From NCBI RefSeq assembly GCF_000142905.1, contig NW_013657669.1, forward strand, positions 518,305-557,415: a stretch of DNA of 39,111 nt, in the 5' to 3' direction. The translations under genes and the position numbers were made by a program. The notes under the pieces are model-generated. The model ran no database searches. It saw nothing but the letters and a program-made list of their open reading frames with translations, and was not told the origin of the DNA. The stretch comes from Thecamonas trahens ATCC 50062 (Eukaryota > Apusozoa > Apusomonadida > Apusomonadidae). Numbering within the stretch: the stretch's first letter is position 1; the number at the start of each line of letters is the position of its first letter. Shown one piece after another: positions 7,885 to 16,324 of the stretch.

Positions 7885-9047
7885 CTAGCAGAGCGTGCGC
7901 GCCGGGCCGCGTGCCGGTGCCGGGCGATAAAAGCGGAAGGTGTGCGAGGCGCTATCGACGCCGATGTACTCGACAGGCTCGCCCGAGGCACCGGGTGCGG
8001 CACGCGGGACGACCGCGTGGGCGGCGACCGCGGCCGGGTCAGGCTTGCCAAACTTGACGTCGGGCGCCTCGTAGTACTGCATCATGAGGCGCGATGACCA
8101 CCGCTGCTGCCGCATGCCGACCGGCGGCGTCGGCGCCCAGCCGGTCGGGGTGTGTGGCGGCTGGGTGTAGCCGACCTCGTTGACCGGGTCGTCGTACTCG
8201 TACGCAGCTCGCCGTGGGACGGGACCGGGCGAGGCCGAGACACCCGAGTAGCCTGGCGAGATGACTCGGAGCTCGTCACCGACCGGTATGGTCTCGTCGA
8301 GCTCGCCCAGCGTCCGTCCAGAGGCGGTCGAGAGCGGGCGCAGCGTGTCGTGCGAGCTCGCGCGGGCACCGCGGTGTGGCGATACCGCCACACCGCTGTA
8401 ATCGTGCGGTTGGTAGCCGGGCGACCCGGTGTAGCGGGTGAACGACGAGGTTCCAGGAGTCGAGCGCGCGGAACGTGGCGTCGGGCGTGGCCGTGCGCGC
8501 CCGGCCTGCGCTGTCGCTGGGCGGCGGCGGCGCGGCTGCACCTCTAGCGGAGTCTTCAGCCGCGACTCGAGCGCCTGCCACGCCTGCCGTGACTCCTCCG
8601 ACGTCACCCGTAGCCGGCGCGCAGGCGCAGTCGCCGGCCGGCGCGCCGACCATCGTGACGGCCGGCTTGTCGCCGCCGTCTGTGGGCGGCTGATGGCCGT
8701 AGCCACCGGCTCTTCCTCGGGAGCCGGGTGCACACTCGAGCTGCGCAGCGGGCGGCTGTAGTTGCTGCGTGCGGACGCCGGGTCGTACACCTTTGCCCTG
8801 TGCCCATCCGTTGAGTGAGTATGGAGTGCGTGTGTGATGGGTGTGATGAGGGTGATGGGTGTGATGAGGGTGATGGGCGTGATGGGTGTGGCGATGACGA
8901 TGATGATGATGATGCCTACCACCACCACCACCACCATACCTCCTCCCCCCCCCCCTCCCTCTTCCCCTCCCCTTCCACTTACTCCTGATACGGGGTCAGC
9001 CGTGGCTCCGCCAGCCGACCTGTCGAGGTGGGGCTGGGAATGCTCAT
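7885..9047 (-). CDS. RPxTA-motif protein, probably ciliary; two exons
   Basis: 325 residues after splicing. Exon 1 (9047-8983) encodes MSIPSPTSTGRLAEPRLTPYQ plus two bases. The donor is a perfect GTAAGT (8982-8977) and the acceptor is CACAG (AG at 8799-8798). Exon 2 (8797-7885) completes a Glu and continues AKVYDPASARSNYSRP, so the 185-nt intron (8798-8982) restores frame exactly. The N-terminal half holds repeated RPxTA motifs (RPQTA, RPATA twice), a signature common in axonemal and ciliary microtubule proteins. Later segments have GYSGV/DYSGV repeats. The rest is Pro/Arg/Ser-rich and probably disordered, with no membrane segment. The large single ORF through the intron would read ITPITLITP and valine runs from a minisatellite, which are not coding. 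Ciliary location is inferred from motifs only. Confidence 0.65.
8824..8960. repeat. GATG/GTG minisatellite and microsatellites inside the RPxTA-gene intron
   Basis: The plus strand shows variants of a GTGATGGGT / GTGATGAGG unit from about 8836 to 8888, then ATG triplets (8901-8916), an ACC triplet run (about 8917-8935) and a C tract (about 8945-8955). All lie within the inferred intron, which explains how one frame stays open through it. Confidence 0.7.
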
Positions 9048-9427
9048 AGCCGCAGACCTTCCCTTCTCTGCCTCTCTGCCTCTCTACCTCTAGCTGCAAT
9101 CTATGTAGTTGGACCAGGTACTCCCTTCCAGGACACGACTTGTGCTGCTGTGCGTGAGGTGTGTCTGTGGCCGTGTCTCTCGCCATGGTTGAAGTTGTGC
9201 GGGAAAGTGGGGAAAGGGGGGGGGGGGGGGGAGGGGGAAGGTCCCTGGTCTGCTGACCTGCGTGTCCGTCCTTGGAAGACTGCTGCTGGCATGGGACATG
9301 ACATGACATGACATGGCACATGATCGTGAGATGAAGGGAATCAATGATGGTCCATTATCGGCGTGGCAATCATGATGGATACCTGTAGCTGCATGTGGGT
9401 ATGTGTGTTGCCTGATGTTCATTCACA
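9048..9427. other. Intergenic with short tandem repeats
   Basis: Lies between the RPxTA gene start and the stop of the GCC2/GCC3 gene, both on the minus strand. It holds CTCTCTGC/CTCTAC repeats (about 9065-9092), a G tract (about 9217-9231) and a pentamer ACATG repeat (about 9296-9316). It is probably the 5' region of one gene and the 3' UTR of the other. No gene is seen. Confidence 0.4.
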
Positions 9428-12400
9428 TTACAGATCGTCAAGCATGTGCAGGCGGTCAACACGGGGCATCGACCGCGAGTGCTGTTGCTCAAGTCGACAG
9501 CTGAACCCATGTCCACTGGTCGACGACGATGAGTCAAAGTCGTCGTCGACCACCACTCGCGATCGTGATCGTGATCGCGTCCGCGTATCCGACCGCCGCA
9601 CCCGGCCCGGGCCCGAGGCCGCCAGCGCCACGCTGACTAGATTGTCGGCCGCTTGCGGCTGCAGCGACGCTGATCGCCGCGGCTGGCCTCGCCGGGCCGG
9701 CCGTGAGCTCTGCGATATTGACCGCGCCGGTGAGGCAGAGACCTCCCGCGACTGCGGCGTTGACCCGCGGCTCCGGCTCAACTCCCGAACCGACCGCGAC
9801 TGTGACGACATCCGCGACTCGGGCGCACGCCCGCCGCCGCTACCGCCGTCGCCGCCGTCATCAGCCACACCGCGACTGGCGCTCCTGGTCCGGGTCTTCG
9901 GGCTTCCTGCACTCTCGTCGCGCGCGCTGCCCGGCTTGTCCCAGGCACTGCGGCCTCGGCCAGGGCCATCGTCCCCACCTCCCACATGCGGCGTCGTGGG
10001 CAGCACCGCAACGTGCGGCGCCTCGCGATCGTCGTCGTCGCCAAATATAGGCACCACATCGGCGCGCAGCTCGGCTGCATACTGCACCAGCACCACCCGC
10101 CGCAGCCGTTCCAGCTCGACCGCCACATCCGCCACATCCTTGTCCTCGTCCAGCACCCTGGCCTTGCTCTTGCCCTTTGCCTTTGCCTTTGCCTTTGCCT
10201 TTGCCTTTGCCTTCGTCTTTGCCTTGGCTTTTCCCTTTCCCTTGCCCTTGGCCTTCGTCTTTCCCTTGCCCACGACGTGGCCATTGCTTTCGCCAAACAG
10301 GCTTTCGTGCTGCTCAGAGTACTCGTACCCATACCCATACCCATACCCATCGCCATATCCTCCGTATTCGCCAGCATCGTACTCGTCGTACGAGTCGCCC
10401 AGCGCTGAAGACTGGCTAGCGCCCCGATGGCCATCCATGTCTGCGACGTTCGACAACCGCACGGCATGTCCAGTGGCGCCCGATGCATCTGACCACGAGT
10501 CCGATCCACTCGCTCTATCCGAGTCACGAGCGCCCAACCCGCCTCGCGGTGACTTGGACACTCGAGCGCTCGAACCACCTAGCGGCGGCTCGATGTTCCA
10601 CAGAATCTGCTTGCGGAGATCGGTCATGTCGCGCGCACGCGGCTTGGCGCTCCAGTCTACCGACGAGCTCGCTCGCACGATCGACGGCGTGTTGGCGAGG
10701 ATTGGTGCCGGCCGCGCCACACCCTCGCGCGCTTCGTCCGATAGGTACGGCAGGAAAGCCACAAGCACATACTCGCCCGACGCTGCGATCTCGACGTCGC
10801 CTGAAAACACATCCGAGTACCCAGGCGCCACATCCTCGTTAAGCGACGGCGCGTGGAGGCCGTCGGCCGGGATGGTCTCGCCGGGGCCGTCTGAGAGCGA
10901 CTCGCGCGCGAGCAGCGTCAGCACGTTGCGGTCAAGGTAGTGGACAGCCACGTATGCTGCGCCGAGAACAACCGCCCGGAACGTGACCAACGAGCCAGTG
11001 TCGAGTATCGCCGTGATCGGCGTCACCACCACCGCGCCGTGGCCAGTCAGGGCGTCGACGTCGATGATGTCTTGGCGCGGATGCGCCGCCACGTCGGCGT
11101 CAGCATCGGCTGTCACCGTCGAGCGGTAGTCGAGCAGCGCTCGCCGCGGGTGCCACACGTCGTTACCATCCTGGTTGGCGTCGCGCCCGCACCGACCCCA
11201 ACACCACCCCGTAGAGGGCACAATCGGCGCGCCGCCTGAGACTACCATGACGTACCGACCTGACTTGTAGAAGAGCACGTCGAGATGAACAGTGTGGTAC
11301 TCGGGATTGTGCTGGACGACCAGGCTCATGTCGAGCGCGCGCTCGTCGCGCGCCTCTCCACTGTTCGCCAGCTGCGTCGTCGTCAGCGAGACCGCCGTCG
11401 GCCCGTGGCTTGTGGCGCGGGTCTCGGATCGGATCCGCGCGTCGACCGTCGCCGCCTCCTCATTCCCGTATTGCAGAACAAGCGAGAGCCGCCCGTCGCT
11501 CGTTGTCGAGTACTGCAGCTGCGAGACAATGCGAAAGTGCGAGGTGAAAAAGTGTGAGAAGACATGGACGTTGTCGGTCGCGTACCCGCCCACAATGCCG
11601 GCGAGCTGCATGTTGCGGATGTGCACAATCTCGACCGCAACAGCCACCAGAATGATGGCGGAGAAGACACCTACCAGGCCGATGACAAGCAGCGCCGTCC
11701 AAAACTGCATCGCCTCGAGCAGTGCGCTCTCGCCCTTTCGCGCATTAACGCGGTACAGCACCACGCCGAGCGAGAGAATGAGCGACGACGCTGAGAGTGA
11801 TATGAGCTCCAGCCGGTTCGTGGCTCGCTCGATGTATGGCTGGCTGCCGAGTTGAAAGCCGAGGGCAGTGACCATGACCGCCGCAATGAGGATGATCTGC
11901 AAGTCAACTTGCCCCGCCAACAACTTGCCGCCGACCACTCCGATCTTGCGCGCCAAAATGACCAGTTCCCACAAGTAGTGCTCCGACCGGTAACGTCGGT
12001 ACAGGAGGCCGCAGATAGCAATCGCTGACGGGTGGTGCAGCCGCTCGCGCTGGACAAGGAGAACGGCCGCAAAGGCAGCAGGAATGCCGATGCCGTAAAA
12101 CGCGAGACCGATGACCGAAGCGTTGCGGAGCCAGGTCCATTGCGCCGACGCTGTTGTGCACGGAATGAGCGGCGCGGCGCGCATGGTCCTTGCCGAGCCC
12201 GCGCCCGCGCCATCCGGCCGTGCGCAGTCAAAGACCTCGAGCATGGTCACCAGCAGCATGATGTACACAATGGAAAAGAGCGAGAGACAGGCGTTGATGC
12301 ACGCACGGCGGTACTTGGCGTTGTTGATGAGGGCAAGGACCGTCGACGGCGTAGACGCCGATGACACTTGGATCACGTCGTGCGCGAGGAGTGAGGTGCC

Positions 12401-13960
12401 GGCATCGCCGCGCGCCTTGGCCGCCCGCTTCCGCTGTATCCGCGCCCGGCACGCGAGGAGCAGGCCGTGGATGAGGATGCAGATGTAAATGAGGAGAAAC
12501 ATGGCGACAAAAGCGAGCGGAAAGAGCAGCTTGAGCAGCCACTTGGTTTCGTACGACATGCCACCTGACGAGGTGCAGTCGAGCGAGACCACGTCGAGGT
12601 TGAAGTAAAACACCGAGAGCCGCTCAAAGAGCGAGCGGACCGACGATGGCCACCCGAGATCAAAGGTGATGAGGACAGCGGTGACTTGGAAAAAGTTGAA
12701 CGCAATCGAGATCGAGGTAAAGTACAACTTGCCCGACTTGGCTGTCCGGACAAGGACGAGGCAGACAACCAGAACAGCGACGACCAGGCCGGCGATGACA
12801 AAGCCCGAGTAGTTGGGGCACTGAGAACAAACGCCATTGTTGCTGGGAGAGTAAAAGCCTGGCGCGCACGACTCGCACAGGCTCCCGACATACGCTGGCT
12901 TGCTCGTTGCCGCACCGCACGGCCCGCAGAGCTCGCCGAGACAGCAGGCGGCGGCGACCTGGCACGCTACATACGCGCCGGTCGCCGGATCGGTGCGAAA
13001 GCCTGGTGCCGAGACGCAGCGGTCTGCAATCGGCTGGCTACCGGCGCCACCAGCGGCGCACGCTTTGCACGACAGCGATCCGGTGACATTGGTGAACGCG
13101 TCGGCCGGGCACGGCTGGCACTCGCCGCCGTCAACTGGATTGAAGGTGCCGACCGGGCATGGCTCGCACGAGGTAAAGTCGGGAGACGAAGAGGTGGCAG
13201 GCGGGCACGCGATACAGCCCGACGCGCCGGATGACGGCTGGTAGGTGCCGATCGGACAGCGCGAGCAGCTTGGGGCGCCTTCGCTACCCTCAAAGAAACC
13301 CGGCTTGCAACTCTCGCACGCTCTGGCGCCCGAAGCAGGCTGCGCCGTCCCGATCGGACAGAGGGTACACCCGGGCGCACCATCAGTTGTGGAAAACGAG
13401 CCCGGGAGGCACGGCGAGCACACCAGGGCGCCATCATTGGGCGCAAAGGTGCCTGCTGAGCAGGGAGTGCAAAAGGTGGCCTCAGGAGCAGCGCTTGCTG
13501 AGCCGCGCGGACACGGATCGCAGACAGATGCGTTTCCGGCCGGCGCGTATGTGCCCGGGAGGCACGGCACGCACGCCAATGAGCCGAGATTGGGGGCTGC
13601 AAAGCCGGGCGTGCAGCTCGAGCACCGCTGTTGGCCGGATTGATCGGTGGCGGTGCCTTTTGGGCACGGCTTGCACGGAGCGATAGAGCCGGCAACAGGC
13701 GCATGAGTGCCTGGAGGACAATCTGGACAGAAGGAAGCACCGACAGGCGTTGCTGTGCCTGGGTCACATATCAACGGCGATGTCACATTGTATCCGCATG
13801 CATATCCCGGAGGACAAGGTTGGCAGCTCGAAGTGGTGGCATCAAAGAACGAGCCAGGCAAGCACACTGGGAAGGCGAGGCAGAGTCGGAGCGTTGGGCC
13901 TACTGCCACAAGAACGACCAGAGCAAGCCAAGCTCGAGACAACAGTGCTACTCCCTGCAT
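9428..13960 (-). CDS. GCC2/GCC3 (ephrin-receptor-like) cysteine-rich repeat multipass membrane protein, TRP/PKD-like core
   Basis: 1510 residues in a single exon. A signal peptide (about 1-29; MQGVALL then LALVVLVAVG) supports the ATG at 13960; the frame upstream has no ATG. Residues about 32-382 hold roughly a dozen CxxCPxGTxxPxxGxxxCxxC repeats of the GCC2/GCC3 type, plainly extracellular. About 386-800 contains eight or nine hydrophobic helices, including WELVILARKIGVV, a motif seen in TRP-like membrane domains of protist GCC2/GCC3 proteins. The remaining about 700 residues are predicted cytosolic: a short possibly folded part, then low complexity with YGYGYGYE, a KGKGKAKAKAK run, and Arg/Ser-rich stretches near the end. 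A sensory or mechanosensitive surface role is inferred from architecture only. Confidence 0.85.
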   Translation of the reverse strand: MQGVALLSRAWLALVVLVAVGPTLRLCLAFPVCLPGSFFDATTSSCQPCPPGYACGYNVTSPLICDPGTATPVGASFCPDCPPGTHAPVAGSIAPCKPCPKGTATDQSGQQRCSSCTPGFAAPNLGSLACVPCLPGTYAPAGNASVCDPCPRGSASAAPEATFCTPCSAGTFAPNDGALVCSPCLPGSFSTTDGAPGCTLCPIGTAQPASGARACESCKPGFFEGSEGAPSCSRCPIGTYQPSSGASGCIACPPATSSSPDFTSCEPCPVGTFNPVDGGECQPCPADAFTNVTGSLSCKACAAGGAGSQPIADRCVSAPGFRTDPATGAYVACQVAAACCLGELCGPCGAATSKPAYVGSLCESCAPGFYSPSNNGVCSQCPNYSGFVIAGLVVAVLVVCLVLVRTAKSGKLYFTSISIAFNFFQVTAVLITFDLGWPSSVRSLFERLSVFYFNLDVVSLDCTSSGGMSYETKWLLKLLFPLAFVAMFLLIYICILIHGLLLACRARIQRKRAAKARGDAGTSLLAHDVIQVSSASTPSTVLALINNAKYRRACINACLSLFSIVYIMLLVTMLEVFDCARPDGAGAGSARTMRAAPLIPCTTASAQWTWLRNASVIGLAFYGIGIPAAFAAVLLVQRERLHHPSAIAICGLLYRRYRSEHYLWELVILARKIGVVGGKLLAGQVDLQIILIAAVMVTALGFQLGSQPYIERATNRLELISLSASSLILSLGVVLYRVNARKGESALLEAMQFWTALLVIGLVGVFSAIILVAVAVEIVHIRNMQLAGIVGGYATDNVHVFSHFFTSHFRIVSQLQYSTTSDGRLSLVLQYGNEEAATVDARIRSETRATSHGPTAVSLTTTQLANSGEARDERALDMSLVVQHNPEYHTVHLDVLFYKSGRYVMVVSGGAPIVPSTGWCWGRCGRDANQDGNDVWHPRRALLDYRSTVTADADADVAAHPRQDIIDVDALTGHGAVVVTPITAILDTGSLVTFRAVVLGAAYVAVHYLDRNVLTLLARESLSDGPGETIPADGLHAPSLNEDVAPGYSDVFSGDVEIAASGEYVLVAFLPYLSDEAREGVARPAPILANTPSIVRASSSVDWSAKPRARDMTDLRKQILWNIEPPLGGSSARVSKSPRGGLGARDSDRASGSDSWSDASGATGHAVRLSNVADMDGHRGASQSSALGDSYDEYDAGEYGGYGDGYGYGYGYEYSEQHESLFGESNGHVVGKGKTKAKGKGKGKAKAKTKAKAKAKAKAKAKGKSKARVLDEDKDVADVAVELERLRRVVLVQYAAELRADVVPIFGDDDDREAPHVAVLPTTPHVGGGDDGPGRGRSAWDKPGSARDESAGSPKTRTRSASRGVADDGGDGGSGGGRAPESRMSSQSRSVRELSRSRGSTPQSREVSASPARSISQSSRPARRGQPRRSASLQPQAADNLVSVALAASGPGRVRRSDTRTRSRSRSRVVVDDDFDSSSSTSGHGFSCRLEQQHSRSMPRVDRLHMLDDL
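10163..10352. repeat. Hexanucleotide repeats within the GCC2/GCC3 gene tail
   Basis: Plus-strand CCTTTG units (about 10166-10212, then degenerate to 10266) read on the minus strand as Lys-Ala/Lys-Gly codons (KAKAKAK). A separate CCCATA repeat (about 10328-10352) encodes GYGYGYGY. Both are in frame and expand the cytosolic tail. Confidence 0.75.
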
Positions 13961-14172
13961 ATACACTGTTCGAGAGGTGCAAGCGGTAGGAGGTGAGGGC
14001 CGTGAGGTGCGAGTGCCGATCCGCTCTCGCTCTCTCGGTGCGGCTTGGCGGCTCTTGCGACGGTGTTCGCCGCCGAGTTGAGTGGCTTGGGCATTGTCTG
14101 TTCGTTTGTTGTTGTCATGGCGGAACAAATCCAGCACGCCCGCCCGCCCGCCTCTTGGATGTCTCTTCCTGC

Positions 14173-15840
14173 TTACAGACTCGGCAAGAGCTGGGTGAGG
14201 GCAGCGTCAAGCAGGATGCCGCCATGGGCGAGGCGCGGCTCGGCGGCGGCGGCGGTGAGGAGCTCGTTGGCGCCGGCTTGAGTGAGTGCGTTGGACATGA
14301 GATCGAGCGAGGTGAGCGAGTGGGCGCGGGCGAGCGCCGGGAGGAGGTGGGCGACGGCGGCGTCGTCGACGGCGTTACCGTTGAGGCGGAGGGCACGGAG
14401 GGGAATGCTGCCATCGCGGGCAAAAAGGGCGGACGACGCGAGCGCGTCGATACCGGGCGAGCCGATGTCGCAAGCGCCGAGGTCAAGGAGGGCTAAGATC
14501 GACCGAGTCTCCGGCAGCGAGAGCGCGGCGGCGAGAGCGGCGGCGCCACGGTTGCCGATGTCCTCGTTGGCGTAGGCTGTAATGGCGGTGAGAGTGTGAG
14601 AGCCGCAGATGAGCGCACCGAGCGCGGCGGCGCCATCGACCCCACAGGCAACGCAGTTGAGGTTGAGCGAGACAAGGTTGGGCAGCGCAGCCGGTGCTTG
14701 CGGCGAAGCAAGGGCATCGACAATGGCGGAGACGCCCGAGTCGCCGAGCTCGTTCATCTCAAACGAAAGATGGGTGAGCGATGGCATGATGACGCCCGAG
14801 GTGAGCGCGGTGCCGATGCGTGCGGCGTCGTCAGCGGAGAGTTGGGTGTCAAAGAGCACGAGGCGGGTGAGCGCGGCTTGGACCGGAGGGCGGGCCAGAA
14901 AAGCCGAGAGCGTCGGCAGCCACAACGCCGGGGTAGCCAAGTCATCATCGTCGTCGTTGTCCACGTTGCCGGGCCGGAGAGTGACGGCGGCGGCGTTCGA
15001 GGTGACGGCAACAAGCGCGTCGGCGATGCGGTGCGGGGCAACGAGTGCGCGCGGCGGGAGGGCAAGAGACGCCCGTGGATCGAGCGCGTCCTCCTCAAGT
15101 AACAACGCGAGGTTGTCGAGGCCGTAGTCCGCAGCGTCGTAGTACTCGTCGTACACGCCGTATAGAGTGAGCAGGCGTGGGAGGACGGGGTGGCCTTCCA
15201 CCATGGAGTGAAGCCACTTGAGCGCGCCACCGGATCCGATCGAGTCAGACGGGGAGTCAGGAGCGACGAGCGAGCCGTCCATCAGCGGATCAGCGTCGGG
15301 CGCCGCTAGCGCATCGTCGTCAAGAAGAACAACCTGGACAAGCGGGCAGTTGCTCGCTACCTCATAGAGTACCTGGGCCGAGACAAGAGTAGCACGCAGA
15401 TCAAGCGCCACCACGTCGGCTCCAATCCGGTCCAGCATAGCCCCGACATCGCCGTCAGCCAGATCAGTACATCCCCGGAGCACGAGCCATCCATCGGAAC
15501 TGACCCGAGCTGCAGCCGCCACCTGGTCGGCGGGCGTGCCCGGGGGCGCCACCGGCTCGAGCCCGTTTGCCCATCGAATCCACAACGGGAGCGGATCAGT
15601 GTGTGAGCTCGGCTTCTGCTCTGGGCTCTGGCCTCGTGTCTTGGTTGACAACGTTGCTGGTGACCGTGCCGGCTCCTTTGGCGACTTTGATCGCGACTTG
15701 CCCGCCTTGGACGACTTGCGCGCCGGCGTGGAGTGCCTCGGCTCACTTCCAGCCCCTGCCGACTCTTGCTCTCGCCCGCCTGCCTTGGTCCTGCGCAGCG
15801 GTGGGTCATCCGGAGATGGTGATGACGCACCACAACCCAT
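14173..15840 (-). CDS. Leucine-rich-repeat (ribonuclease-inhibitor type) protein with N-terminal acylation signal
   Basis: 555 residues from the ATG at 15840. The N-terminus MGCGASSPS matches the N-myristoylation (Gly2) plus palmitoylation (Cys3) pattern of peripheral membrane proteins, which decides this start over the upstream in-frame M. Residues about 10-90 are Lys/Ser/Pro-rich and disordered. From about 100 onward, RNI-type LRRs appear, with units such as LTHLSFEMNELGDSGVSAIV, LVSLNLNCVACGVDGAAAL and LTSLDLMSNALTQAGANEL. An acidic DNDDDDD insert (about 310) interrupts the array. No enzymatic domain is seen. It probably acts as a membrane-tethered scaffold (inference). It lies downstream of nothing co-transcribed and is divergent from ABCE1. 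Confidence 0.82.
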   Translation of the reverse strand: MGCGASSPSPDDPPLRRTKAGGREQESAGAGSEPRHSTPARKSSKAGKSRSKSPKEPARSPATLSTKTRGQSPEQKPSSHTDPLPLWIRWANGLEPVAPPGTPADQVAAAARVSSDGWLVLRGCTDLADGDVGAMLDRIGADVVALDLRATLVSAQVLYEVASNCPLVQVVLLDDDALAAPDADPLMDGSLVAPDSPSDSIGSGGALKWLHSMVEGHPVLPRLLTLYGVYDEYYDAADYGLDNLALLLEEDALDPRASLALPPRALVAPHRIADALVAVTSNAAAVTLRPGNVDNDDDDDLATPALWLPTLSAFLARPPVQAALTRLVLFDTQLSADDAARIGTALTSGVIMPSLTHLSFEMNELGDSGVSAIVDALASPQAPAALPNLVSLNLNCVACGVDGAAALGALICGSHTLTAITAYANEDIGNRGAAALAAALSLPETRSILALLDLGACDIGSPGIDALASSALFARDGSIPLRALRLNGNAVDDAAVAHLLPALARAHSLTSLDLMSNALTQAGANELLTAAAAEPRLAHGGILLDAALTQLLPSL

Positions 15841-16324
15841 TTGTAGCGTGAGTGGTTTGTTGGGAGACGTGTATGTGGTCTTGGGCATTGTGCCGTGTCG
15901 ACAGCCTGTCCGTTGCCGCAGTTTGGCAGAGCTTGGCGATGCCTGCCGCTGCCTCTCTTTAGGCCAACTAAGGCCAAGCAAGGGAGATGAGGAGGGAGAG
16001 AGAGACACATGCGATCGAGCAACCGCCGCACATAGTTATCACCCAATTGTCGGTAGTCAGATCGTGGATGATGGCAATGGTAGTGCGTGTGCCCCTGTCC
16101 CACCGCCTCTATAAGCCAACCTCGCGTGCCTCCCCGGCTCCAACCACGTCTGCTGTACCCTCCTCAAGCTTCAGCACGGGTGCGATGGGACAACTACCGC
16201 CATCCAGGGCCATCCAGGGCCATTCCGCCCACACCTTCCTCTCGTACTTCAACACCGCCACCATCACCGGTCATCATCGATCATCATCGTCGGAAGGCAT
16301 ACCTCTCTCTCTCCGGTGTGATCC
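15841..16324. promoter_or_regulatory. Divergent promoter region, LRR gene / ABCE1
   Basis: 484 bp between two divergent ATGs. It contains an ATCCAGGGCC direct pair (about 16202-16222), a TCATCATCGATCATCATCG stretch (about 16271-16289) and a CTCTCTCT run close to the ABCE1 start. No TATA box is recognised. Confidence 0.35.

Noticed and set aside
8824-9321. N-terminal extension of the RPxTA ORF with valine and ITPITL runs (possible membrane segment)
   Set aside because: Translation of intronic repeats; a GTAAGT/CAG intron and a proper exon 1 explain it better.
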